Notes under the pieces: generated by a model
Told to the model about the DNA's origin: nothing
Database searches by the model: none
What the model saw: only the letters and a program-made list of their open reading frames with translations
Shown: positions 17,749-26,225 of the stretch, in pieces
Layout: every line of letters starts with the position of its first letter
Numbering within the stretch: position 1 is the stretch's first letter
Made by a program: the position numbers and the translations under genes
DNA from: an uncultured Pelagibacteraceae bacterium
GTDB lineage: Bacteria > Pseudomonadota > Alphaproteobacteria > Pelagibacterales > Pelagibacteraceae
Assembly: GCA_902571975.1 (NCBI GenBank)
Contig: CACGED010000003.1
Span: 1-64,000, forward strand
Direction of reading: 5' to 3'
Length of the DNA stretch: 64,000 nucleotides

Positions 17749-18360
17749 ATGAATTTAGATATTAAATTACATAAAGGTGATTTACCAGATGAAATAAAGT
17801 TCAGTGACAAGATAGCAATAGACTGTGAGTTTACAGGACTAAATGTAGAAAGAGACAGACTATGTCTAGTCCAAATATCTAATGGAAAAAATGATGCTCA
17901 TATAATTCAACTAGATAAAGAAAAATATAATGCTCCTAATCTAAAAAGTGTTCTAGAAGATAAAAATATCAACAAATTGTTCCACTATGCAAGAGCTGAT
18001 CTGCTATTTATAAAAAAATATTTGAACGTAAATGTTGAAAATGTAGATTGTACAAAAATAATGAGTAAAATTGCTAGAAGTTATTCAGATAAGCATGGTT
18101 TAAAAGATTTAATTAAAGAATTTATTGGAATAGACGTCAGCAAACAATTACAGTCATCATACTTTGGGGGAGACTTATCCGATAAACAGTTAAAGTACTG
18201 CGCTCAAGATGTTATATATTTGCACAAAATATATCATTCTTTAAAAAATATATTGAAAAGTGAGAATAGAATTAGTCTTTATGAAAAGACAATTAAATTT
18301 ATTAATTTAAGAGTTGAGCTTGATATATCATCTTTTAAAGAAGATATATGGTCTCACTAA
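17749..18360 (+). CDS. rnd: Short-form ribonuclease D (DEDD 3'-5' exonuclease)
   Basis: 3' exoribonuclease for tRNA and other small RNAs. The 203-residue chain has only the catalytic domain, without the HRDC domains of the E. coli enzyme, as is usual in alphaproteobacteria. Catalytic acids are in IAIDCEFTGL (exo I) and in HYARADLLFI (exo II); exo III is within YCAQDVIYLHKIY. I chose ATG 17749 over an in-frame start at 17713 because the latter lies inside the divergent gene. Confidence 0.88.
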   Translation: MNLDIKLHKGDLPDEIKFSDKIAIDCEFTGLNVERDRLCLVQISNGKNDAHIIQLDKEKYNAPNLKSVLEDKNINKLFHYARADLLFIKKYLNVNVENVDCTKIMSKIARSYSDKHGLKDLIKEFIGIDVSKQLQSSYFGGDLSDKQLKYCAQDVIYLHKIYHSLKNILKSENRISLYEKTIKFINLRVELDISSFKEDIWSH

Positions 18361-18361
18361 A

Positions 18362-19342
18362 ATGAAAGATAATGCTATATTAAATATCGCTAAAGAGGTT
18401 GTTAAAGTTGAAATTGACTCTCTTAAAAAGCTACATACAAATATTGGAAAATCATTTCAGCAAGTAGTAAAGTCAATAATTAACTGTAAGAATGGTAAGA
18501 TTATTATTTCTGGAGTTGGCAAAAGTGGAATAATTGCCAAGAAATGGTCCGCAACACTTTCATCTACAGGTACACCATCTTTTTTCCTTGATGCTTCAAA
18601 TGCTAGTCATGGTGACATGGGTCAAATAACTTCAAATGATATTGTAATATTAATAAGTTTGAGTGGTCAAAGTGATGAATTAAAAAATATAATTCAATAC
18701 ACATCTCGTAATAGAAATATTAAATTAATTGCAATTACTTCAAAAAAAGATTCAATACTATTTAAGAATGCTGATGTAAAATTTTTATTACCAATTGTAA
18801 AAGAAGCAGGTCCTGGAAGTTATATTCCCACATCATCGACTACTGTCCAAATTGCTCTTGGAGATGCAATTGCTATTACATGTATGAGACATAAGAATTT
18901 TGGCAAAAATGATTTTAAAAAATTCCATCCTAGTGGTTCACTATCAATTAAATTAAAAACAGTTGAAGACTTGATGTTAATTGGTAAGAAAATACCATTT
19001 ATATCTGAAAATGTTAATATGCGAGATGCTATCAAGAATATTTCAAGAAAGGGTCTTGGAACTCTTATAATTAAAAATCATAAAAAACTCACTACTGGCA
19101 TACTTACTGATGGTGATCTAAAAAGAGTATCAAGTTTACAGTCAAATATTATGAATTTAAAAATTAAAAAAGTGATGAAAAAAAATCCAATCAGTGTAGA
19201 TAAAAATATGCTTGCTGCTGAGGCGCTTTCAATTATGAATAGCAAAAAGATTACAAGTTTATGTGTGCATCAAAACAATAAAAAAAGTAAAACAATTGGT
19301 TTTATCCATATTCACAATATTTTAGATGCAAATATAACCTAA
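18362..19342 (+). CDS. kdsD: KdsD, arabinose-5-phosphate isomerase
   Basis: Converts ribulose-5-phosphate to arabinose-5-phosphate, the first step to Kdo. An N-terminal SIS domain (ISGVGKSGIIAKKWSATLSS, DASNASHGDMGQI, LISLSGQSDE) is followed by two CBS domains (around VEDLMLIGKKIPF and KVMKKNPISVDKNM). The start is placed at ATG 18362, one base after the rnd stop, giving 326 residues. It begins an LPS block with lptC and lptB. Confidence 0.93.
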   Translation: MKDNAILNIAKEVVKVEIDSLKKLHTNIGKSFQQVVKSIINCKNGKIIISGVGKSGIIAKKWSATLSSTGTPSFFLDASNASHGDMGQITSNDIVILISLSGQSDELKNIIQYTSRNRNIKLIAITSKKDSILFKNADVKFLLPIVKEAGPGSYIPTSSTTVQIALGDAIAITCMRHKNFGKNDFKKFHPSGSLSIKLKTVEDLMLIGKKIPFISENVNMRDAIKNISRKGLGTLIIKNHKKLTTGILTDGDLKRVSSLQSNIMNLKIKKVMKKNPISVDKNMLAAEALSIMNSKKITSLCVHQNNKKSKTIGFIHIHNILDANIT

Positions 19343-20146
19343 ATGTCCATAAAAGCATTAATACAGTTTTTTATATTATTATTAATAGTCACAATAATTA
19401 GTACAGTATATTTTAAATACTTTGAAAGTAAGAAGGACTTTGTGGAAGATATAAGCTTATTAGAAAAAAATAGAAATGAGCAATTAGAAAAATTAGAAAA
19501 GAAAATAGAGGATTTAGAAAAAAGAAATACTCAACTAAATAATAAAATAGAGGATAGTAAAAACAAATCTTTTCAAAAAAAAAGTCCAGAGATTAAAGAA
19601 GAAGTCAAAAATTCTAAAATCATTAAAAGTGAAACTCAAGTAGAAAAAATTAATATAAATAAAAAAGAATTTGACAAAGATATAAACAAAGAAGTTTTGA
19701 AGAAAAAAGAAATTAAAAACCTTGTTAAAAATGTAGAGTACACTTCTATAGATCCAAAGGGAAATAAATTTTATCTTATAGCTAAGTCAGGTAAATCTAA
19801 CATTAATAACAATGATCTGTTGGATCTTGATGAAGTAAAAGGTGAAATCAAATCAGATAAAAGGGATACAATCTATATTGTTTCAGATTTTGCTCAGTAT
19901 AATACTATAAATTTAAATTCAAGGTTTTATCAAAATGTAAAAATAAATTTTCAAGATAAAAAGATTACTTGTGAAAATTTCGATATTAATATGGAAACAA
20001 ATAAAGCAATAGCTTATAGTAATGTTATAATCGAAGATCCAAAATCAGTTATGAAAGCAGGTTTAATAGAATTTGACCTTATGACAAAAAATATAAATAT
20101 TAACCCTGAGAGTACATCAACAGAAATTGAGGTTATATCTAACTAA
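19343..20146 (+). CDS. lptC: LptC-like LPS transport protein with inserted coiled coil
   Basis: Bitopic inner-membrane protein of the Lpt bridge. A single N-terminal helix (ALIQFFILLLIVTIISTVYF) is followed by about 45 residues of coiled coil (LEKLEKKIEDLEKRNTQLNN) and a lysine-rich linker. The C-terminal 130 residues begin KNVEYTSIDPKGNKFYLIAK and contain the repetitive beta pattern of the OstA/LptC jellyroll. The family is usually around 190 residues, so at 267 this one is long. It overlaps lptB by one base. No separate lptA is found at this locus. Confidence 0.78.
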   Translation: MSIKALIQFFILLLIVTIISTVYFKYFESKKDFVEDISLLEKNRNEQLEKLEKKIEDLEKRNTQLNNKIEDSKNKSFQKKSPEIKEEVKNSKIIKSETQVEKININKKEFDKDINKEVLKKKEIKNLVKNVEYTSIDPKGNKFYLIAKSGKSNINNNDLLDLDEVKGEIKSDKRDTIYIVSDFAQYNTINLNSRFYQNVKINFQDKKITCENFDINMETNKAIAYSNVIIEDPKSVMKAGLIEFDLMTKNININPESTSTEIEVISN

Positions 20147-20922
20147 TGGCATTAATAAAGAAATTTAGAATAAAAACATTTAAAGAGAAAAAAACAATTT
20201 TAAAATTAGACAAAATATCTATGTTCTATAATAAAAGACAGATTTTAAATAATTTAAATTTAGATATTAATAAGCAGGAGATTTTGGGTATGCTAGGTCC
20301 AAATGGAGTGGGGAAATCTACTATTTTTCAAATTATTACAGGGCTTAAAGATCCAAGCTTTGGAAAAGTGTTAATAGAAGGGATTGATTGCACTAATATT
20401 CCAATTTATGAAAGAGCAACAAAATTTAAACTTGGATATGTCCCACAATATGGAGGCTTTATACAAGATTTGAGTTTACTTGAAAATTTAAATTTAGTTG
20501 GTGAAATACATATAAAAGAAAAAGACCTTAGAAAAGCAAAAATAGAAAAGATAATTTCACAATTTGAGTTTGACTCATTATTAAAAATAAAAGCTAAGCA
20601 TCTCTCTGGCGGTCAAAAGAAAAAATTAGTAATTTCAATGTCATTAATTAATGATCCAAATATTTTACTTTTAGATGAGCCATTTGCAGCATTAGATATC
20701 CTAACTATTAAAATGTTGCAGGAGATAATAGTAAATCTACAATCCTTAGAAAATATCACAGTAGTAGTTTGCGATCATCAGGCACGAGATTTACTTAGTT
20801 GTGTTGATAGAGCTATAGTTTTATCAAATGGAAAAATTATTGCTTCAGGAAGTCCTGATGAAATTGTAAAAGACTCAAGTGCTAGAAACGCATATTTTGG
20901 TGAAGAATTTAAAATCAATTAA
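20146..20922 (+). CDS. lptB: LptB, LPS export ATP-binding protein
   Basis: Cytoplasmic ATPase that powers LPS extraction by LptFG. Walker A is GPNGVGKST, the signature motif is LSGGQKKKL, Walker B is ILLLDEPFAALD, and the switch His lies in VVVCDHQ. A basic leader of about 15 residues precedes the ABC domain (258 residues in total). LptB normally pairs with LptC, encoded directly upstream. LptF and LptG are not in the window. Confidence 0.92.
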   Translation: MALIKKFRIKTFKEKKTILKLDKISMFYNKRQILNNLNLDINKQEILGMLGPNGVGKSTIFQIITGLKDPSFGKVLIEGIDCTNIPIYERATKFKLGYVPQYGGFIQDLSLLENLNLVGEIHIKEKDLRKAKIEKIISQFEFDSLLKIKAKHLSGGQKKKLVISMSLINDPNILLLDEPFAALDILTIKMLQEIIVNLQSLENITVVVCDHQARDLLSCVDRAIVLSNGKIIASGSPDEIVKDSSARNAYFGEEFKIN

Positions 20923-20929
20923 TTCATTT

Positions 20930-22255
20930 GTGTCTAATTATATACTCATATCTAATAAAATTAAAAATTTTAATAAAAGAATAAGAGTAGGTTCAGACAA
21001 AAGTATTTCAATAAGATCAATACTTTTGGCTTCTCAGGCTGCTGGGGTATCTAAAATATCAAACTTACTTGAGTCAGAAGACGTTTTAAATACTTTAAAA
21101 GCAATAAGATCGCTGGGTATCAAATATTATAAACATAATAAAATTTATTATATTGAAGGTTTTGGATTAAATAGTTTTAACATTAAAAGAAATACTACAA
21201 TAAATGCAGGAAATTCAGGAACATTAGCAAGATTAATATTAGGAATGTTGGTAAAATCAGACACAAAAGTAAAGCTTATAGGGGATAGAAGTTTATCTAA
21301 AAGAGATTTTTCTAGAGTTATAAAGCCCTTAAGACAATTTGGTGTTAACATAAAAAGTAAAAATAATTGTCTTCCAATAGAAATTTTAGGAACTAAATTT
21401 TTGAGACCTATAGTATACGATGAGAATATAGGTAGCGCTCAAGTTAAATCTTGCATTATACTTACCTCATTAAATACACCAGGAACAACAGTCATAAATT
21501 CCAGAAGATCTAGAAATCATACTGAATTATTTTTAAAGTCTTTAGGATATCCAATAAAAATTAAAAAAATAAATAACTTTGATTTAATTAAAGTTGAAGG
21601 ACTTAGACAATTTAATTCGTTTACATACAAAGTCCCTGGAGATATTAGTTCAGCATCATTTTTTATTGTTCTAACACTCCTTTCAAAAAAATCACAAATA
21701 GTGATTGAAAATGTAAATGTAAATCAAAGTAGAATTGGAATTATCAGAATTTTAAATAAAATGGGGGCACAAATAAAATTAACAAGAAAGAAAATTTATA
21801 ACGGTGAGGAGATAGCCGATATTCACGTAAAAAGTAAAATGAATTTAAAATCTATAAATTGTCCATCTGAGTTAAACAGTTCTGCTATTGATGAGTTTTT
21901 AATAATTTTTTTAGTTGCAGCAAAGGCTAAAGGAATTTCCAAATTTAAAGACTTGGGTGAAATGAATAAGAAAGAGTCAAAAAGATTGGATTTAGCAGTA
22001 AAATTTTTAAAATTAATTGGTATAAAAGTAGATAGATTTAATAACGACATTAATATTCACGGTAATCCGAATATAAGATTATCAAAAAAATTTGAAATGA
22101 AAAATTTTTTAAAAGATCATAGAATTTTTTTTTTGTCCTGTATCACAGCTCTTACATTGGGGGGTGTTTGGAAGATACATGATAAGAAAAGTGCAAATAC
22201 CTCATTTCCTGATTTTTTAAAAATCTTAAGAATAATTGGAGCAAAAGTAAAATGA
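20930..22255 (+). CDS. aroA: EPSP synthase (3-phosphoshikimate 1-carboxyvinyltransferase)
   Basis: Sixth step of the shikimate pathway. Substrate-binding blocks are RVGSDKSISIRSILLA near the N-terminus, then NAGNSGTLARLILG, RSLSKRDFSRVIKPL and KVPGDISSASFF. I chose the GTG at 20930 (441 residues), 7 bases after the lptB stop; the longer frame from GTG 20879 would run inside lptB. The Gly of the inhibitor-sensitive G-N-A-G-T motif reads GNSGT, a class II-like form. Confidence 0.92.
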   Translation: MSNYILISNKIKNFNKRIRVGSDKSISIRSILLASQAAGVSKISNLLESEDVLNTLKAIRSLGIKYYKHNKIYYIEGFGLNSFNIKRNTTINAGNSGTLARLILGMLVKSDTKVKLIGDRSLSKRDFSRVIKPLRQFGVNIKSKNNCLPIEILGTKFLRPIVYDENIGSAQVKSCIILTSLNTPGTTVINSRRSRNHTELFLKSLGYPIKIKKINNFDLIKVEGLRQFNSFTYKVPGDISSASFFIVLTLLSKKSQIVIENVNVNQSRIGIIRILNKMGAQIKLTRKKIYNGEEIADIHVKSKMNLKSINCPSELNSSAIDEFLIIFLVAAKAKGISKFKDLGEMNKKESKRLDLAVKFLKLIGIKVDRFNNDINIHGNPNIRLSKKFEMKNFLKDHRIFFLSCITALTLGGVWKIHDKKSANTSFPDFLKILRIIGAKVK

Positions 22256-22908
22256 AGAGAAGAAAAGATTTAATTACTGTAGCAATTGACTCGCCCGCTG
22301 CTGCAGGTGCTGGGACGCAAGCAAAGTTGATATCAAAACATTATAATTTATTTTATTTGGATACTGGAAAAATTTATAGATACATAGGATATTTAAAACT
22401 TAATAATAAAAATAAAATTTCATATAATTTAATAAAAAAAAAAGTCAAAAGTTTAAAAATCAGTTATTTACAAGATAAAAATTTATTATCAGATGAAGTT
22501 GCGGTATCAGCATCTGTTATTGCTAGAGATAAGAAAATTAGAAATATAGTTCATAAATTTCAACAAAAATGTGCTTACTCGCCACCTAAAAAATATAATG
22601 GATCAGTTTTAGATGGGAGGGATATAATTACTGTACAAGTTAGAGATGCAATGTTTAAGTTTTTTATTACTGCTGACATCAAAATTAGGGCAAAAAGGCG
22701 ATTTAACGAATACAGAGATTTAAAAAAAAAAATCACCTATAGAGAGGTACTTAAAACCCTTAGAATTAGAGATAAATCAGACAAAGAGAGGAAACATGGT
22801 CCACTAAAAAAAACGAAAGATTCTATCTTGATTAATACTACTAAATTAAGTAAGAAAGCCTGCTTTAAAAAAATTAAAGCAATAATGGACAAAAAACTAA
22901 ATAATTAA
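22252..22908 (+). CDS. cmk: Cytidylate kinase with non-canonical P-loop
   Basis: Phosphorylates CMP and dCMP. Family blocks are FYLDTGKIYR, LDGRDIITVQVRDAMFKFFI and RIRDKSDKERKHGPL leading to ILINTT. The Walker A loop, normally G-P-x-x-x-G-K-G-T, reads SPAAAGAGT at residues 14-22: the ATP-binding lysine is replaced by Ala20 and the first Gly by Ser. The DNA codons (tcg ccc gct gct gca ggt gct ggg acg) confirm the reading. Position between aroA and rpsA is the standard one, with 4- and 1-base overlaps. Confidence 0.88.
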   Translation: MKRRKDLITVAIDSPAAAGAGTQAKLISKHYNLFYLDTGKIYRYIGYLKLNNKNKISYNLIKKKVKSLKISYLQDKNLLSDEVAVSASVIARDKKIRNIVHKFQQKCAYSPPKKYNGSVLDGRDIITVQVRDAMFKFFITADIKIRAKRRFNEYRDLKKKITYREVLKTLRIRDKSDKERKHGPLKKTKDSILINTTKLSKKACFKKIKAIMDKKLNN

Positions 22909-24650
22909 TGGAAATTTATAAAGACCTATCATCTCCAGCTTCAAAACAATTTGAAGAATTACTAAATAGCCAATTATCAAAAAATAAGATCGAAGAAGGA
23001 AAAATAATTGAAGGTAAAATAACGAAAATTACAAACAAATATATTTTTCTTTTCATACCAGGTTTAAAAAGTGAACCAGTGATTGACGTTAACGAAATGA
23101 AAATGATTGGTTTTGATAATGAAATAAAAGAAGGTGCAACTATTTCAGTCTTACTTGAAAAAATTGAGGATAAAAATGGTGATGTCATCGTATCTGCTCA
23201 AAAAGCTCAGAAAATTAAGGGATGGAATAAATTAGTTAAGTGTTATGAAAATAATGAATTGATAAATGGAAAAATTACACAAAAAACCAAGGGTGGTGTT
23301 ATAGTTGAACATGTTGAAACAGGTTCACTCATGTTTTGTCCAGGCTCTCAAATTTCAGACAAGCCAATTAAAAATATCGACCATCTAATAGGAGTTGAGC
23401 AAAAGTTTGCACTTATAAAACTTGATATGGTAAGAGGAAATAGCGTTGTTTCGCGAAGACAAGTTGTATCTTCAAATAAAAAAGAGGACAAAGTTAAGAT
23501 TTTAGAAAATTTTAAAGTAGGTGACATTATTAAAGACGCCGTTGTAAAAGGATATTCATCATTTGGTTGCTTTTTTGAGGTGACTACACCAGATGGAACG
23601 CTTGATACTTTATGCCATCTTCAGGAAATTAGCTATAGTAGAGTAAACCATCCTGATGAAATTTTTAATGTTGGTGAAAAACACGATCTAAAAGTAATTT
23701 CAATAGATATGGATAAGTTGCAAGTAGGTTGTTCAATAAAACAACTTTCGCCAGATCCATTTGAACATATTTCAAATTATCAAATTGGAAGTCAATATAA
23801 AGTTAAAGTAGTAAAAATAACCGATTATGGATGCTTCTGTGAATTGGAGCCAGGACTTAGCACACTTTTACATAGTAGTGAAATAAGTTGGACAAAAAAA
23901 AATATTACTCCAAAGAAATTTTTTAATGTTGGGGACCAAATAGATTGTATAATAACTGAAATTGATAAAGATAAAAGAAGAGTTGCTATTTCTCATAGGC
24001 TAACACAAGAAAATCCATACACTAAACTAGAAAATGAATATCCAATTGGCTCTGATATAGAAGGAGTTATAAACAATATTAACGAATACGCTATCTATCT
24101 TAAATTAGGAGATTATGATATCGATGGTTTTTTACATTCAAATGATATTTCTTATAGTGGTAAACAAGATGAGGAATTACAAAAATATAAGAAAGGTGAC
24201 AAATTAAAAGTAAGAATACTTGAAATTAAAAAAACTGATCAAAAAGTTAGAGTTGGCCTTAAACAGTTGCAGAAAGACCCATTTGATTGGTTTGAACAAA
24301 AAAAAGTTAACGATGCAGTTACAGTAAAAGTAATTTCATCTGATAATAAAGGTTTAATGGTAAAACCTGAAGGTTGTGATATTGAATTTTTGATAAAAAA
24401 ATCGCAAATTGCAATGAGTGCATCTGATGCAAGGCCATCTAGATTTGTTGGAGGTGAAAGAATAGATGCCGCTATATCTGAACTAAATTTTGAAAAAAGA
24501 AAAGCTTCTTTTAGTATAAAATTGCTTGAAGAAATAATGAACGCTAAAGCTATAAAAGAACATTCAAGTCCATTAAGTGGAAAAAATCTTCCTTTCTCGT
24601 CTCTTTCTGAACAATTAGATGATAAAAAGAAAAAAAAGGATACTGAGTAA
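22908..24650 (+). CDS. rpsA: 30S ribosomal protein S1
   Basis: Binds mRNA on the small ribosomal subunit. The 580-residue chain has six S1 repeats; blocks include GVIVEHVETGSLMFCPGSQ, VVKGYSSFGCFFEV, VVKITDYGCFCELEPG and INEYAIYLKLGDYDIDGF. Because Shine-Dalgarno sequences are rare here, S1 may carry much of the initiation work. The cmk-rpsA-ihfB order is typical. No Shine-Dalgarno motif is seen before the ATG. Confidence 0.96.
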   Translation: MEIYKDLSSPASKQFEELLNSQLSKNKIEEGKIIEGKITKITNKYIFLFIPGLKSEPVIDVNEMKMIGFDNEIKEGATISVLLEKIEDKNGDVIVSAQKAQKIKGWNKLVKCYENNELINGKITQKTKGGVIVEHVETGSLMFCPGSQISDKPIKNIDHLIGVEQKFALIKLDMVRGNSVVSRRQVVSSNKKEDKVKILENFKVGDIIKDAVVKGYSSFGCFFEVTTPDGTLDTLCHLQEISYSRVNHPDEIFNVGEKHDLKVISIDMDKLQVGCSIKQLSPDPFEHISNYQIGSQYKVKVVKITDYGCFCELEPGLSTLLHSSEISWTKKNITPKKFFNVGDQIDCIITEIDKDKRRVAISHRLTQENPYTKLENEYPIGSDIEGVINNINEYAIYLKLGDYDIDGFLHSNDISYSGKQDEELQKYKKGDKLKVRILEIKKTDQKVRVGLKQLQKDPFDWFEQKKVNDAVTVKVISSDNKGLMVKPEGCDIEFLIKKSQIAMSASDARPSRFVGGERIDAAISELNFEKRKASFSIKLLEEIMNAKAIKEHSSPLSGKNLPFSSLSEQLDDKKKKKDTE

Positions 24651-24653
24651 AAA

Positions 24654-24944
24654 TTGTCAGTAGTAAAATCAGACTTAATTAAAGAACTTTCTAAAAATTA
24701 TCCAAATTTTTTAAAGAAAGATTTGACAAAATTGTTTGACATCATAATTTATGAAATTCAAGAAGCTCTAAAACGGGGTGAACGTGTAGAACTTAGAGAA
24801 GTTTTTTCAATTGAGCCTAGAATTCAAAAGGCAAGAATTTCTCGAAATCCAAAAACTAATGAAAAAGTAAATACTCCTCAAAAAAAATCTATATTATTTA
24901 AAATGTCAAAGGATTGGGCAAAAAAAGCTAATGAAAAAGAATAA
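24654..24944 (+). CDS. ihfB: HU/IHF family DNA-binding protein (IHF beta-like)
   Basis: 96-residue histone-like DNA-bending protein. It follows rpsA by 3 bases with a TTG start, the normal location of ihfB. The helical N-terminus (VKSDLIKELSKNYPNFLKKDL) leads to the beta-arm region RVELREVFSIEPRIQKARISRNPKTNEKV with the Asn-Pro tip. The Gly usually before F in the G-F-G-x-F motif is absent (REVFSIEPR). The 3' end overlaps pyrF by 14 bases. Confidence 0.88.
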   Translation: MSVVKSDLIKELSKNYPNFLKKDLTKLFDIIIYEIQEALKRGERVELREVFSIEPRIQKARISRNPKTNEKVNTPQKKSILFKMSKDWAKKANEKE

Positions 24945-25602
24945 AGTATTTATTGCTTGTGATAGTAATAACATAAAAAAAGTTAGGCAAATTATTAAAA
25001 AAACACAAAATTCAAAATTAAAAATTGGTTATAAATTTGGGTTAGAATTTTTAAATTCAAAAGGTGGTAGAAGTTTTATATCAAAATTAAAAAATAAAAT
25101 TACATTTGGAGATTATAAATTTGCAGATATACCAAATACGTGCTCATCTGCTATTAAAGCTATCAGTGATTTAAAATTTAACTATATCACAATACATATA
25201 AGTTCTGGTCTTAATGCATTAAAAGAAGCAAAAAAAGTTTCTGGAAAAACAAAAATAGTTGGAGTGACAATTCTTACATCACTCGATAATAAATTATTAA
25301 GTGAAATTGGATACAACAAAGCAGTAAAAAGCATTGTAATTAAGCAGGCTAAATTAGCCAAAATAGCAAATTTGGATGCTATTGTATGCAGCCCTATGGA
25401 AGTAAATCTCGTTAAGAAAATATTTAAAAAAGAAATAATAACTCCAGGTATAAGATTTAATTCTAAAGTAGATGACCAGAAAAGAACTTTAACTCCTAAA
25501 CAAGCTTATAAAAATGGAAGTGATTGGTTAGTGATTGGAAGACCAATTACTAAAGGAAATATTAAAAATAATCTTCAAAATTTAATAAATCATTTAAAAT
25601 AA
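24931..25602 (+). CDS. pyrF: Orotidine 5'-phosphate decarboxylase
   Basis: Last step of UMP synthesis. The catalytic Asp-Lys-Asp array is intact in GDYKFADIPNT. The substrate Lys lies in KIGYKFGLEF, and the phosphate-binding end reads TPGIRFNSKVDDQKRTLTP plus WLVIGRPIT. The usual F-H-D reads F-A-D. Length is 223 residues. It overlaps ihfB by 14 bases and trpF by one. It is clearly more canonical than the trp genes that follow. Confidence 0.93.
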   Translation: MKKNKVFIACDSNNIKKVRQIIKKTQNSKLKIGYKFGLEFLNSKGGRSFISKLKNKITFGDYKFADIPNTCSSAIKAISDLKFNYITIHISSGLNALKEAKKVSGKTKIVGVTILTSLDNKLLSEIGYNKAVKSIVIKQAKLAKIANLDAIVCSPMEVNLVKKIFKKEIITPGIRFNSKVDDQKRTLTPKQAYKNGSDWLVIGRPITKGNIKNNLQNLINHLK

Positions 25603-26225
25603 TGGTTAAAGGAATAAAAATTTGTGGGGTCTCTGATCTTGAGACTTTAAGCTATATCTTAAATCATCAATTTCCTCCCAAGTTTGTAGGTTTTATAACC
25701 AATTACAAGAAGAGCAAAAGGTATGTGGAATATGAAAAATTAAAAAAATTGGTCAGTATTAAAAAAGGAATGACAAGTTTCGTTTCTGTGCTTGTTAATC
25801 CAGATGATCAAATATTAGAACAAGTTAAAGAACTCAATTTCGATTTTTATCAGCTGTATGATGTAAATCCCGAAAAGACAAGAATAATAAAGGAAAAATA
25901 TGAAATTAAAGTAATTACTGCTTTAACAATTCAAAGTCAAAAAGATGTTGATAAATATAAAGATTATGATGAAATTTCAGATCTAATTCTTTTTGATGGC
26001 AAAGGTTATGAGAAGTCAATTGGATTTAATCATGAATTATTAAATTCTATACCTAATTCATTGAATAAAATGATTGCTGGAAATATAAAAATAGAAGATA
26101 TTCCAAATTTTAAAAATAAAGATTACTATATAGATCTAAGTGGTGCTTTAGAAAACGAAGATGGTAAAAAAGATATAGAAAAAATTAATAAACTATTAAA
26201 TTTAAAAATCGAAAATGAAACTTAA
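25602..26225 (+). CDS. trpF: Phosphoribosylanthranilate isomerase, divergent
   Basis: Expected to isomerise phosphoribosylanthranilate in tryptophan synthesis. The catalytic Cys (KICG, residue 8) and the general acid Asp (LILFD) are present, as is the KSKRYV loop. Several conserved sites are changed: V-Q-L-H-G reads YQLYD, G-G-T-G-x-x-F-D-W reads GYEKSIGFN, A-G-G-L reads AGNI, and S-S-G-V-E reads LSGALE. 207 residues. It overlaps trpB by 11 bases. Identity rests on the N-terminus, overall pattern and neighbours. Confidence 0.82.
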   Translation: MVKGIKICGVSDLETLSYILNHQFPPKFVGFITNYKKSKRYVEYEKLKKLVSIKKGMTSFVSVLVNPDDQILEQVKELNFDFYQLYDVNPEKTRIIKEKYEIKVITALTIQSQKDVDKYKDYDEISDLILFDGKGYEKSIGFNHELLNSIPNSLNKMIAGNIKIEDIPNFKNKDYYIDLSGALENEDGKKDIEKINKLLNLKIENET

